This document shows positions 23,141 through 31,065 of a DNA stretch of 35,906 bases, in pieces. Below the pieces are notes generated by a model. That model did no database searches. It was not told the origin of the DNA and saw only the letters and a list, made by a program, of their open reading frames with translations. The number at the start of each line of letters is the position of its first letter. The first letter of the stretch is position 1. The stretch is from Parafrankia elaeagni (GTDB lineage: Bacteria; Actinomycetota; Actinomycetes; Frankiales; Frankiaceae): positions 1 through 35,906 of the forward strand of contig NZ_KB893757.1 of assembly GCF_000374165.1 (NCBI RefSeq). Direction: 5' to 3'. A program made the translations under genes and the position numbers.

Positions 23141-23509
23141 TCAACGGAGCGGGAGTCGACGGACCCGCACGTGGGTGGTGCTGAGCGAAACGACGACGCC
23201 CTGTTCGAGATCGTCTTCCAGCGCGGGCAGGTTCGCCAGCAACAGGGCGGCTTGCGCGTCGGGCTTGAGCTGATCGCCGGACCGGAGCAGGACCAGCGAG
23301 GGAGCGGTGCCGCGACTGAGCGCGAGCAGAGTGGTGAAGTCGCTGTCGGCGGAAATGATCGCACGTCTCTCGGTGACGGCGAACGTGCTGACCTCGGTGT
23401 CAGGGGAACCGCCGAGCCCGTGCTCGAGGACGTGCGTCGTGTCGATGCCCTTGTCACGCAGCAGTTCGGCGACCCGCGGTGAGAGGTTCTCGTCGACGAG
23501 AAACTTCAT
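23141..23509 (-). CDS. DUF5615 PIN-like protein (toxin-like)
   Basis: A 122-residue protein starting MKFLVDENLSPRVAELLRDKG, the signature of the DUF5615 (Mut7-C/PIN-like) family. Conserved acidic residues are D6 and E7 near the N-terminus, the acidic pair in the ISADSDFTTLLAL strand-helix, and a late LRSGDQL segment. These proteins are typically encoded directly after a DUF433 protein, as here (4-base ATGA overlap), and the pair is regarded as a putative toxin-antitoxin system. By its PIN-like fold the protein may be an RNase, but activity is not generally established for this family. The gene is complete. Such pairs often stabilise islands, in line with the flanking att repeats. Confidence 0.87.
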   Translation of the reverse strand: MKFLVDENLSPRVAELLRDKGIDTTHVLEHGLGGSPDTEVSTFAVTERRAIISADSDFTTLLALSRGTAPSLVLLRSGDQLKPDAQAALLLANLPALEDDLEQGVVVSLSTTHVRVRRLPLR

Positions 23510-23733
23510 GCGGCGATGAACGGGCGCTCTTGCGGCATCGTCTCCGCAGCGAACGCGAGAGCGGCGAGCACGTCGTCGCGGGTGAGCGACGGGTAGTCGG
23601 CGAGCAGCTCCTCGACCGTCGAGCCAGCCGCGAGCTGACCCAGCACCACGGACACGGTGACCCGGGTACCGCGAATCGCCGGCGCGCCCGCCATGATGGC
23701 CGGGTCAGCCGTGATGCGGCTGGCGGTGCTCAT
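23506..23733 (-). CDS. DUF433 protein (antitoxin-like)
   Basis: A 75-residue protein starting at the ATG at 23733: MSTASRITADPAIMAGAPAI, then RGTRVTVSVVLGQLAAG, STVEELLADYPSLTRDDVLA and a short tail. This is the classic DUF433 layout: a strand, a P-x-I-x-G-x-P-x-IRGTR turn, and a helix-turn-helix that can bind DNA. The start is fixed by family length; the open frame continues far upstream but without family likeness. It overlaps the DUF5615 gene by 4 bases, so the two are co-translated with the antitoxin first, as usual for toxin-antitoxin operons, and probably autoregulated. Confidence 0.88.
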   Translation of the reverse strand: MSTASRITADPAIMAGAPAIRGTRVTVSVVLGQLAAGSTVEELLADYPSLTRDDVLAALAFAAETMPQERPFIAA

Positions 23734-24192
23734 GGCCACGAGTCTACCGGCGGACCCTCGCCAGGGACGCTGTTGCCTCCGGCGGAGGCGGGGCGGGCAG
23801 TACGTCGCCGGGCTCTCGGGTGTGGGCGGGACCATGGCCAGGCAGACTGTTGCATCGGCGGAGTCCGGCATCGCGGATCCTGACCGGTCATGATCGAGTG
23901 ATGCGTCGAGGTCGTGCCTGTCCACCGGTCCGGCGTCGGGGGTCTGTTGCGTTGCGGGCTCTGCGCCACATTCGGTAGTGACGGTGTGTAGCCGACGCGG
24001 GTGGGGTGACGATAGCTGATGAATCCGCCCAGTCTGGGCAGCTGTCCGTGATTCCGTGTCCGCGGCCACGAGTTGGACCCGCCGATCGCCCTCGGAGGCG
24101 CCGCCCGGAATGCCCGAATTATTAGCTTTCGCTGCGCCCGGCAAGTCGCCGCTGATCCCGACACCGTCCGGGACGTCATCCACGCGTTCAAC
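23734..24192. other. IS6-derived debris and unassigned sequence
   Basis: A degraded IS6 end occurs at 23845-23938: ACTGTTGCATCGGCGGAGTC, followed by a recognisable but damaged copy of the transposase start (around the ATG at 23900, MRRGRACPPV in place of MRRRRVRPPVP). It is joined at 23941 to a second terminal-repeat-like sequence, GGTCTGTTGCGTTGCGGG, in the same orientation. From about 23960 to 24192 no gene is recognised. The open frames on the minus strand there are Arg/Pro-rich and unconvincing. Confidence 0.55.
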
Positions 24193-25016
24193 GGCGGTGT
24201 TGCGTTCGTAGGAGGCAGAGCATGCCAGCGGCCATGGTGACCTTCGGTCAGATCGCGGCGGCGAGTTCCATGAATGCGGCTGCCAGCCGGAGCTGTGGGT
24301 CGGTGTCGGTGGCGAGTTCGTAGTGGCCGCGGCGGATGTTCTGGACCAGAGCATGCCCGGAACTGATCGTCTGGACCGAGCGGAGGCGTTTCAGCCCGCG
24401 CATCGGCCGGAGCCGCGCTTTCAACCGGCCGTGGTCGGCCTCGATCCGGTTGTTCTCCCGCGCGGCGTCGACGTGGCAGGCCCCGGGAAACAGCTCGTCG
24501 AGGACCCGCGGATAGACCGAGGCCTTGTCGGTGGTGACCTCGGCTGGCCGGCGCCCCTGCGCCAGGGCCCGAACGAAGAAGCGCCGGGCAGCGAGCTGGT
24601 CGCGTCGTTCGCTGGCGAGAACGTCGATGACCTGCCCGTGCTGGTCAACGGCCCGGTACAGATACGTCCACCGGCCCGCGACCTTCACGTACGTCTCATC
24701 GACGAACCACCCATCCCCAGGCCGGTGCCGACACGGACGAGCCGCCTCAACCAGCAAGGGCGTGAAGCGCTGCACCCACCGGTAGACGGTGACGTGGTCA
24801 ACGTCGATGCCGCGTTCGGCCAGAAGTTCCTCGACGTCCCGGTACGACAGGGCGAACCGTAGGTACCAGCGGACCGCCAGCACAATCACCTCAGGTGGGA
24901 ACCGGAACCCGACGAACTCCGACGTCGGAACCGGTGGACGGACACGACGTCGACGCATCCTTCGATCATGACTGCTCGGTGGTCGAGATGGCGGACTTCG
25001 CCGATGCAACAGTGCC
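24193..25016 (-). mobile_element. IS6-family insertion sequence, copy 2 (about 824 bp)
   Basis: The right end (complement GGCACTGTTGCATCGG) is identical to that of the other copies. The left end is diverged: GGCGGTGTTGCGTTCG instead of GGGTCTGTTGC. The sequence between the left end and the transposase stop aligns with the same interval of copies 1 and 3, with many changes. The damaged left repeat may impair mobility. Confidence 0.82.
24248..24958 (-). CDS. IS6-family transposase (copy 2)
   Basis: A 236-residue transposase with the same start and layout as copy 1, here with GDGWFVDETYVKV, YRAVDQHGQV and ENNRIEADHGRLK. The C-terminus differs from the other two copies: it ends LRLAAAFMELAAAI instead of TRLTAAFTELTLAI. 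This C-terminus is closer to the fragment at 29410-29522 (VAFTELAAAV), suggesting two sub-lineages of the element in one genome. The frame is open and the DDE residues are kept. Confidence 0.9.
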   Translation of the reverse strand: MRRRRVRPPVPTSEFVGFRFPPEVIVLAVRWYLRFALSYRDVEELLAERGIDVDHVTVYRWVQRFTPLLVEAARPCRHRPGDGWFVDETYVKVAGRWTYLYRAVDQHGQVIDVLASERRDQLAARRFFVRALAQGRRPAEVTTDKASVYPRVLDELFPGACHVDAARENNRIEADHGRLKARLRPMRGLKRLRSVQTISSGHALVQNIRRGHYELATDTDPQLRLAAAFMELAAAI

Positions 25017-25153
25017 CTTTCGAGGTAGTCAGCAATCCTGTCACGGACCAGAACGGCGTTCTGCGCGGAGAAGGCACGATCTCCCTCGGCATCGCCACGG
25101 CCTCGGTCATCTCACGTCCCCTCTCACACCTGGTATCCGGCTCACTCCTGCGC

Positions 25154-26608
25154 TCACGAGAGGCCGTACTCCTTCCAGCGCGAGGTCACCAGGGTCCGGG
25201 TGGCCTCGTCCATGACACACTCGTCGGGCCAGCCGCCGGCCCGGCGGTAGCCCTCGGTGGCCAGCTTGCGGGTCGCGTCGATGCCCGCCTTGCCGCCATA
25301 GAACTGCTCGTACGACGAGTGGTCGAGGTGGTCGACCAGGCCGATGGTCGTGACCAGGTCGTGGGCGTAGTCGACGTTGCCGAACGCCCGCCAGGCGACC
25401 TCGGAGTAGTCGTGCACGTCGCAGTCCGCGTCGACGACGATCACGAGCTTGCACGACGAGAGCTGCCCAGCGCCCCAGACGGCGTGCATCACCTTCTGTG
25501 CCTGCTTGGGGTAGCGCTTATCGATCGACACGATCGCGCAGTTGTGGAAGACGCCGGCCTCCGGCAGGTCGTAGTCCACGATCTCGGGGATCAGCATCCT
25601 GATCAACGGCAGGAAGATGCGCTCGGTGGCCTTGCCCATCGGCCCGTCCTCCTGGGGCGGCCGGCCGACGACGATCGTCTGGTAGATCGGGTCGCGCTGC
25701 ATCGTCATCACATTGACGTGCAGCGCCGGGAAGGGCTCGACCGGCGTGTAGAAGCCGGTGTGGTCGCCGAAGGGACCCTCCGGGAGGCGTTCCCCCGGCT
25801 CCAGCCAGCCTTCCAGCACGATCTGGGCGTTCGCCGGTACCTGCAGCGGGACGGTCAGGCAGTCGACCAGCTCGACGCGCTCACTGCGCAGGAAGCCCGC
25901 GAACAGGTACTCGTCGATGTCCGCCGGCAGCGGGGCGCTCGCCGCGTAGGTGACCACCGGGTCGCAGCCGAACGCGATCGCGACCGGCAGCCGCTCACCT
26001 CGCCGCTCGGCGACGGCGTGGTGCGCGTTCGAGTCCTTGTGGATCTGCCAGTGCATCCCGACGGTCCGGGCGTCGTGGCGCTGTAGCCGGTACATGCCGA
26101 GGTTGCGGGCACCGGTCTCCGGATGACGGGTGTGGGTCAGGCCCAGGTTCAGGAACGCGCCGCCGTCGTCCGGCCAGGACAGGATGCCCGGCAGCCGGAA
26201 CAGGTCAACCTCGTCGCCCTTGTAGACGACGTCCTGGCACGGCGCGGTACGGACCTTCTTCGGCGGCATGTTCGTCAGCCGTGCGGCCTTGCCGAGAGCG
26301 TCCCGCATCCCGGAGAAACCATGCGGCAGCTCCGGGCGCAGCATGTCCGCGAGCCGGGCGCCCAGATCGTCCAGCTTCTCCACGCCGAGCGCCCGGGCCA
26401 TCCGCTTCTCGGTGCCGAAGACGTTGATCGCCAACGGCAGGTCCGAGCCCACCGGGTTCTCGAACAGCAACGCCGGGCCACCCGCCCGCACCACGCGCTG
26501 CACGATCTCCGTCACCTCCAGGCGCGGGTCGACCGGAGCCTTGATGCGGCGCAGCTCACCGTGCTTCTCGAGGTCACCCAGAAACGCGCGCAGATCCGCC
26601 CAAGCCAT
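25154..26608 (-). CDS. UbiD-family prenylated-FMN-dependent decarboxylase
   Basis: A 484-residue UbiD-like (de)carboxylase of normal family length. The catalytic set is visible: R174 in NLGMYRLQ, E277 and D282 in EGPFGDHTGFY, matching the Arg-Glu-Asp/Glu network that holds prenylated FMN and protonates the product in UbiD enzymes. Other family blocks include HWQIHKDSNAHH, LPVAIAFGCDP and PMGKATERIFLPLI. The ATG at 26608 is chosen because GAGG lies 9 bases upstream; an in-frame ATG at 26617 is too close to it. Substrates in the family range from 4-hydroxybenzoate-type acids to menaquinone precursors, and this one is undecided. No UbiX-type flavin prenyltransferase is in the window, so the cofactor would come from elsewhere. 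IS elements lie on both sides. Confidence 0.92.
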   Translation of the reverse strand: MAWADLRAFLGDLEKHGELRRIKAPVDPRLEVTEIVQRVVRAGGPALLFENPVGSDLPLAINVFGTEKRMARALGVEKLDDLGARLADMLRPELPHGFSGMRDALGKAARLTNMPPKKVRTAPCQDVVYKGDEVDLFRLPGILSWPDDGGAFLNLGLTHTRHPETGARNLGMYRLQRHDARTVGMHWQIHKDSNAHHAVAERRGERLPVAIAFGCDPVVTYAASAPLPADIDEYLFAGFLRSERVELVDCLTVPLQVPANAQIVLEGWLEPGERLPEGPFGDHTGFYTPVEPFPALHVNVMTMQRDPIYQTIVVGRPPQEDGPMGKATERIFLPLIRMLIPEIVDYDLPEAGVFHNCAIVSIDKRYPKQAQKVMHAVWGAGQLSSCKLVIVVDADCDVHDYSEVAWRAFGNVDYAHDLVTTIGLVDHLDHSSYEQFYGGKAGIDATRKLATEGYRRAGGWPDECVMDEATRTLVTSRWKEYGLS

Positions 26609-26949
26609 GTCACCCATCCTCGCAGCGACCAGGCCTCCGGCGCCGCCGCCTCCCCGGACCGTGGCGGTCCGCGCGTCGCGGCCGGCCCGCCGCCCGACCG
26701 GCAACCCGACCGACCGGGCGTTTCATCTCGCGCGGGTCTGCGCTAAATTGACCACCACGATCAGCCAACGATCTGCGCAACGCCTCACCCGCCTGCTGTC
26801 GCTGCCCGACGCTGCGCCGACCGACGGGCTGGACACCTGAGGAGTGAATTACTGGACCACGGAGGGGCTGGGTCGGGGCGTGCGGGATCGCGCGGGGACC
26901 CGGTGCTGGTTGGTCCGCGCATGCGGAATGCTGACCCGGGGGGCTGGGG
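26609..26949. other. Gap between UbiD gene and IS110 transposase
   Basis: About 340 bases with no gene supported. It holds the UbiD promoter side, with an AT-rich patch (complement CAATTTAGCG) near 26740-26750, and the outer, 3' end of the IS110-type element, whose exact boundary I cannot place because these elements lack clear inverted repeats. Confidence 0.4.
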
Positions 26950-28188
26950 TCAGGCTGCGGGTTCGATGGTGACGGTGTAGCCGAGCTTCTCCAGTTCGCC
27001 GACGAGGGTGTTCTTTCGTTTCTCCGGGTTCCGGCGGCGGCGGGTGTGCCAGTCGCCACCGAGGTCGTGATATTCGGTGTTACCCGCGACGATGTGCCAG
27101 TAGGCGATGAGAATGTCGTGGCGGGTCGTCCCGATCGCTTTCTGGATCCCGCGGCGGCCCCGGACCTGGGCATGGTGCGACGCCAGGTAGGTGTTCTTGC
27201 TCCTGGCGGCGGCCCACGCTGCCTCGGTCAACGCGGTACGTAACCACTTGTTCCCGTGGCGGGTACGGCCGGAGAGGCGTTTCCCGCCCGAGGTGTGGTT
27301 CCCTGGGCAGATCCCCGCCCAGGACGCCAGATGCCCGGCGGTCGGGAACCGGGACATGTCGATCCCGACCTCGGCGAGCAGCACGATCGCGGTGACCCTA
27401 CCCACCCCCGGGATCGTCGTCACCCGGTCCACCGTCTCGACAAAAGGGGCGATCATCACCTCGATCCGACGGTCGAGCTCGGTGATCTGCTCGTCACACA
27501 GATCGATGCGTTCCAACAGTTGCGCTGCGAGGAACCCGTGGTGACCCGAGCGGAACGTTCCCGCCAACGCCTCGGCGAGCTGGGGGATCTTCCCCCGTAG
27601 CCGGCCGCGGGCCAGGTCGGCCAGGTACTGCGGGTTCTGTTCTCCGTCGATCATCTTCTCCAGGATCGCCCGGCCGGAGACGCCCAGCAGCTGGGACGCG
27701 ACGCTGGTGAATTTCACGCCGGCGTCCTGCATCAGCTTCTCCAGCCGCTGGACCTCGCGGGTCTTCTCCTCCACGACCGTGCGCCGGGCCCGGGTAAGAT
27801 CGCGTGGGTCCCGGAACGGTTTCGGGGGGACGAACGACGGGCGGACCAGGCCGTGCGCGACGAGGTCCGCCAGCCACACGGCGTCCGCCACATCTGTTTT
27901 CCGGCCTGGTACGTTACGCACATGCGCGGCGTTGAGAAGCCAGCACTCGAACTGGTCCTCCAACATGTGGAAGACGGGTTTCCAGTAAACCCCTGTTGAT
28001 TCCATTCCCACGATCGTGACCTTGTTCTGGGCCAGCCAGTCCGCGAGGAGCCCCAGCGAACCGCCGGTCGTGGTGAACGTGCGGACCTCGACTTTCGCGG
28101 GTCCTTTCGCGGGCTGGATCCGTACCGCCGCGGCCACCGTGTCCCGATGGACGTCGAGCCCCGCACAGCGCGGGAACACCACTTCCAC
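26950..28188 (-). CDS. IS110-family transposase
   Basis: A 412-residue DEDD transposase. The N-terminal RuvC-like part starts VEVVFPRCAGLDVHRDTV (first catalytic Asp), followed by VTIVGMESTGVYWKPV (Glu) and NVPGRKTDVADAVWLADL (the Asp pair). A coiled middle follows, then the C-terminal Tnp_20 domain TTIPGVGRVTAIVLLAEVG with the conserved serine region HLASWAGICPGNHTSGGK. The GTG at 28188 is chosen: it has a GGGGG-rich ribosome site just upstream and begins at the conserved start of the family; the frame is open further back. The gene is intact. IS110 elements use a structured non-coding RNA from the element end for target choice, so the adjacent non-coding sequence matters. Confidence 0.92.
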   Translation of the reverse strand: MEVVFPRCAGLDVHRDTVAAAVRIQPAKGPAKVEVRTFTTTGGSLGLLADWLAQNKVTIVGMESTGVYWKPVFHMLEDQFECWLLNAAHVRNVPGRKTDVADAVWLADLVAHGLVRPSFVPPKPFRDPRDLTRARRTVVEEKTREVQRLEKLMQDAGVKFTSVASQLLGVSGRAILEKMIDGEQNPQYLADLARGRLRGKIPQLAEALAGTFRSGHHGFLAAQLLERIDLCDEQITELDRRIEVMIAPFVETVDRVTTIPGVGRVTAIVLLAEVGIDMSRFPTAGHLASWAGICPGNHTSGGKRLSGRTRHGNKWLRTALTEAAWAAARSKNTYLASHHAQVRGRRGIQKAIGTTRHDILIAYWHIVAGNTEYHDLGGDWHTRRRRNPEKRKNTLVGELEKLGYTVTIEPAA

Positions 28189-28460
28189 CCCTGCCCCCTT
28201 CCCAACCAGGAACACTCTCCAAAGCGCGTTACCCGGGGAGGCCTGAACACGGAAACTGAGGAACGCGCTCACGGCAGCAGGAACAAGTGCCCCAGGCCTC
28301 AGCCGCCATACTCAAACACGGGCTCGTCCGCACCAGAGACAGCCGACGTCGACCGGGTAACGCCCCACCATCATCCCAGCCACACCGCGGCACGCTACCA
28401 ACAGGTCACCGCAGCCCCACGAGATTCTCATTCGACCAGGTGGCGGCTTCGCCGCCAGGA
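28189..28460 (-). ncRNA. IS110 left non-coding end, candidate bridge RNA region
   Basis: Upstream of the transposase there are about 270 non-coding bases up to the point where intron-maturase homology starts (28461). In IS110-type elements the non-coding left end upstream of the transposase encodes the bridge RNA. I did not resolve the two internal loops or the exact element boundary. A hairpin TGGCGGC-TTC-GCCGCCA at 28441-28457 lies at the right border. The presence of the RNA is inferred from family knowledge. Confidence 0.35.
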
Positions 28461-29297
28461 ATGCTCAAACTGGAACTGTCCCGCGAGAAGAAGCTGATCA
28501 CCCATGCCCAGACCGGGCGGGCGCGTTTCCTCGGTTACCATATCGTAGCCCAGCACTCCGACACGAAGATTACCCGGGGACGCCGAGCGGTCAACGGCGC
28601 GATCGGGCTACGAATACCCCCCGACATGATCAGGCAGAAGTGTGCCCTGTACTACAGGCGCGGTGAACCCGCGCAACGGCCCCAGATGCTGCACGACGAT
28701 GACTACACGATCGCGTCGAAGTATCAGGCCGAGTACCGGGGCGTCGTCCAGTACTATTTGCTCGCCGGTGACGTCTACCGGCTTCAGAAGCTGCGCCGGG
28801 TCATGGAAACCTCCATGTTGAAGACCCTGGCAAGTAAGCACCGGTCCAACGTCAACACGATGGCCCGCAAATACAAGGCCACCGTGCGAACCGACCGCGG
28901 GCCGAGAACCTGCTTCCAGGTCACGGTCCAGCGCGACGATGGCAAGAAGCCACTGGTCGCACGTTTCGGCGGTATTCCGCTACACCGACAGCCCACCGCG
29001 ACCCTCACCGACCGAGCGCCGACCCTGGGAACCGTCCGTGGCAACGAGCTGATCCACCGGCTCCTCGCGGGCGGCTGCGAGATGTGCGGAGCAACGGACC
29101 GCGTGGAAGTCCACCACGTCCGGCACCTCGCGGACCTCAACAAACCAGGACGGCGCGAGAAACCAGCGTGGGCTCGACTCATGGCGATGCGACGGCGCAC
29201 AACCCTCGTGGTCTGCCGTCCCTGCCACGAAGCGATCCACGCCGGTCGGTCCACCACGCAACCCACGGCACAACCACTGGAGAGCGATATGCACTGA
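28461..29297 (+). pseudogene. Group II intron maturase, C-terminal part (RT domain missing)
   Basis: The readable product from 28461 is about 278 residues. It contains the end of the palm/thumb region (LELSREKKLITHAQTGRARF), the maturase X domain (VNGAIGLRIPPDMIRQKCA, EYRGVVQYYLLAGDVYRL, TSMLKTLASKHRSNVNTMAR, CFQVTVQRD) and a C-terminal HNH endonuclease (CEMCGATDRVEVHHVRHLAD, then VVCRPCHEAIHAG). The whole reverse transcriptase domain with its YADD box is missing, so the gene is a remnant. Upstream sequence is the end of the IS110 element, implying that IS110 insertion or a linked deletion removed it. The frame stays open upstream into IS110 DNA without homology. The reading frame ends inside intron domain V. 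Confidence 0.85.
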
Positions 29298-29315
29298 AAG
29301 GCGCACGTATCGTTC
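29282..29315 (+). ncRNA. Group II intron domain V
   Basis: GAGCGATA pairs perfectly with TATCGTTC (one G-U), followed by a TGC/ACG internal bulge and an upper stem capped by GAAA. This is the 34-nt domain V hairpin, with AGC of the catalytic triad at its base. A domain VI-like stem (GGCCG...CGGCGGCC) with CTACCC follows near 29322-29385, so the 3' end of the intron lies at about 29386-29408. The rest of the ribozyme is gone. Confidence 0.75.
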
Positions 29316-29409
29316 GGCGGGAGGCCGACGGAAAAGGACCCGCTTCAAGCGGGCACCTCGCCGGCGGCCTACCCGACTCTGTGGGAGCCCGGGGGTGCGA
29401 TCCCCCCGG

Positions 29410-29578
29410 GCCACCCGACCACGGTCCAGAACATCCGCCGCGGCTACTACGAACTCGCCGTCGACACCCACCCGCAGCTGCGGCTGTCCGTCGCATTCAC
29501 CGAGCTCGCCGCAGCCGTCTGAAGCACCGGGCCGGCCGGGGCCCGGCATGCGCTGCCTTCCCGCAACGCAACAGCGCC
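29410..29578 (+). pseudogene. IS6-family transposase, 3' end and terminal repeat only
   Basis: The plus strand encodes VQNIRRGYYELAVDTHPQLR and continues LSVAFTELAAAV before a stop at 29520-29522. This matches the last 35 or so residues of the IS6 transposases in this window. It is followed by the right terminal repeat (CCCGCAACGCAACAGCGCC, 29560-29578). No upstream transposase sequence is present. The junction lies at the 3' end of the group II intron, so the intron may have inserted in this IS copy before the 5' parts were lost. Confidence 0.8.
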
Positions 29579-29984
29579 GGTTCAACAAAGCACGGGTAGC
29601 GGCTGGTGTGGTCATCGAGCCGGAGCCGGGGATCTTCACTCTTGTTGATGGCCGGGATACCGTGTTCGGGTGACCCTGCGGCGCGGCAGGTGGCCAATAG
29701 GTGGGTCTTCGGCGGATTGGTCGGTTAACCCGCCGAACCAAGCCCGGAGAAGACCCGATGGCACCTTATCCGACGCCCGCGCCCGTAACCGACGCTTTCG
29801 CGCTTCCCGAGTACGATCCCGTCGTGCGATACACGGCCAGGAGCGGCAGGAAGAAATGCATGTTCGGTCACCGCCGGGGCCGGGGCGGACGTGCTGCCGA
29901 CCGGGGACAGGCGGCGGAGCCCGACCAGCCCGTACTCTGCCAGGATCGAGGGCATCCGGCGACGTCGCCGCGGAGGAGGTCGGG
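29579..29984. other. Spacer before AraC gene with a long imperfect inverted repeat
   Basis: No supported complete gene. A short frame ending at 29673 (VIEPEPGIFTLVDGRDTVFG) looks protein-like and may be the tail of a lost gene. At 29703-29756, GGGTCTTC and GAAGACCC bound an imperfect inverted repeat that includes GGTCGGTT-AACCCGCC. A frame from ATG 29758 to 29997 (FALPEYDPVVRYTARSGRKK near its start) could encode a small or truncated protein, but it overlaps the AraC start and degenerates into Arg/Pro-rich sequence. Confidence 0.45.
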
Positions 29985-30947
29985 ATGGTCACCGTGATCG
30001 ATGCGGAGCAGTGGCCCACGGCCGACCGGTCGGCACATTGGCAGGACGTGCTCTGCGACCTTTACGCCCCCCTCCGGTTCACCCCGTTGCGGACGGACGT
30101 GCGCGGACGGATCACGGTCGGTGAGATCGACAGGCTCCGGGTCACCCACACGGCCATGGCGGCCTCGGTGCTGCACTCCCGGCCCGAGCGCGGTCGCGTG
30201 GCCGCGCCGGTGACCGTGATCGTCGCCCTCTCCGGGACCACGACCCTGCGCCAGAGCGGGCGGGAGGCGCACCTGATGCCCGGCGACCTCGCCCTGATCG
30301 ACCCCGGCCGCGCATGCACGGCCCTGTTCGCCGAGGACACCCGGACAACCACGGTGTCCTTGCCGGCTGGTCTACTCGGCCTGACCCCCGAGCGCGTCTC
30401 CGCCGTGTCCGCCACCCGTATCGCCGGGTCCGATCCGGCGGCAGCGACGACCGTGGGCATGCTGGGACCGCTGGTCGACGGGCTGGGCATGCTCACCCGA
30501 CGGCAGGAGGAGCGGGTCGCCGACGCGCTGGCCCATCTGCTCGGTGCGTCGCTGATGGCTCTGGTGGAGCAGCTCCCGCATCCGGACCGGGTGACCGGGC
30601 TGCGTCACAGCGCCCTGGACTATGTCGAGCGCCATCTCGGCGACCCGGACCTAGGACCGGTCACCGTCGCCGCCGCCCACCACGTGTCCGTCCGGCAGCT
30701 GCAGCGCGCTTTCGAGGAGGCCGGCCAGACGCTGACCGCCGTGATCCGCTCGCGCAGGCTGGCCGCCGCGCGGGCCGCCCTCGCCGATCCGGCGCGGGCC
30801 GAGGAGACGATCACCGAGATCGCCGTCCAGTACGGGATGACCGACTCCGCCGGGTTCAGCAGGCGCTTCCACTCCGCGTTCGGCGTCGCACCCCGCGAAT
30901 ACCGTCGACAGAGCCTGGGCCCTTCTCCGAACGCCGCCGCGAGCTGA
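29985..30947 (+). CDS. AraC-family transcriptional regulator (FeaR/NphR-like)
   Basis: A 320-residue regulator. The N-terminal about 200 residues resemble the AraC_binding_2 domain found in FeaR and NphR, including APVTVIVALSGTTTLRQSGR and HLMPGDLALIDPGRACTALF. The C-terminal HTH_18 domain (about 215-312) has two helix-turn-helices: TVAAAHHVSVRQLQRAFEEA, and ITEIAVQYGMTDSAGFSRRF followed by FGVAPREYRR. The ATG at 29985 is supported by GGAGGAGG 5 bases upstream; the frame is open further upstream without likeness. Relatives activate aromatic amine, phenol or aldehyde catabolism and often neighbour an aldehyde dehydrogenase, as here (118-base gap). It probably controls the plus-strand cluster at 31066-34277. 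Confidence 0.9.
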   Translation: MVTVIDAEQWPTADRSAHWQDVLCDLYAPLRFTPLRTDVRGRITVGEIDRLRVTHTAMAASVLHSRPERGRVAAPVTVIVALSGTTTLRQSGREAHLMPGDLALIDPGRACTALFAEDTRTTTVSLPAGLLGLTPERVSAVSATRIAGSDPAAATTVGMLGPLVDGLGMLTRRQEERVADALAHLLGASLMALVEQLPHPDRVTGLRHSALDYVERHLGDPDLGPVTVAAAHHVSVRQLQRAFEEAGQTLTAVIRSRRLAAARAALADPARAEETITEIAVQYGMTDSAGFSRRFHSAFGVAPREYRRQSLGPSPNAAAS

Positions 30948-31065
30948 CTGTCGCGAACTGACAAGCCGCGCGACGCGTGCGGACAAGACCCCCGTCGCCG
31001 CAGTCCGGACACTTGTCGGCAGGTCGCGCGCCACCAGCGCGCACGCTCGACGAGGAGGCACGCGC

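Noticed and set aside
23506-24354. A 282-residue protein on the minus strand
   Set aside because: Only its last 75 residues match a family (DUF433); the rest is unrelated sequence read through by chance.
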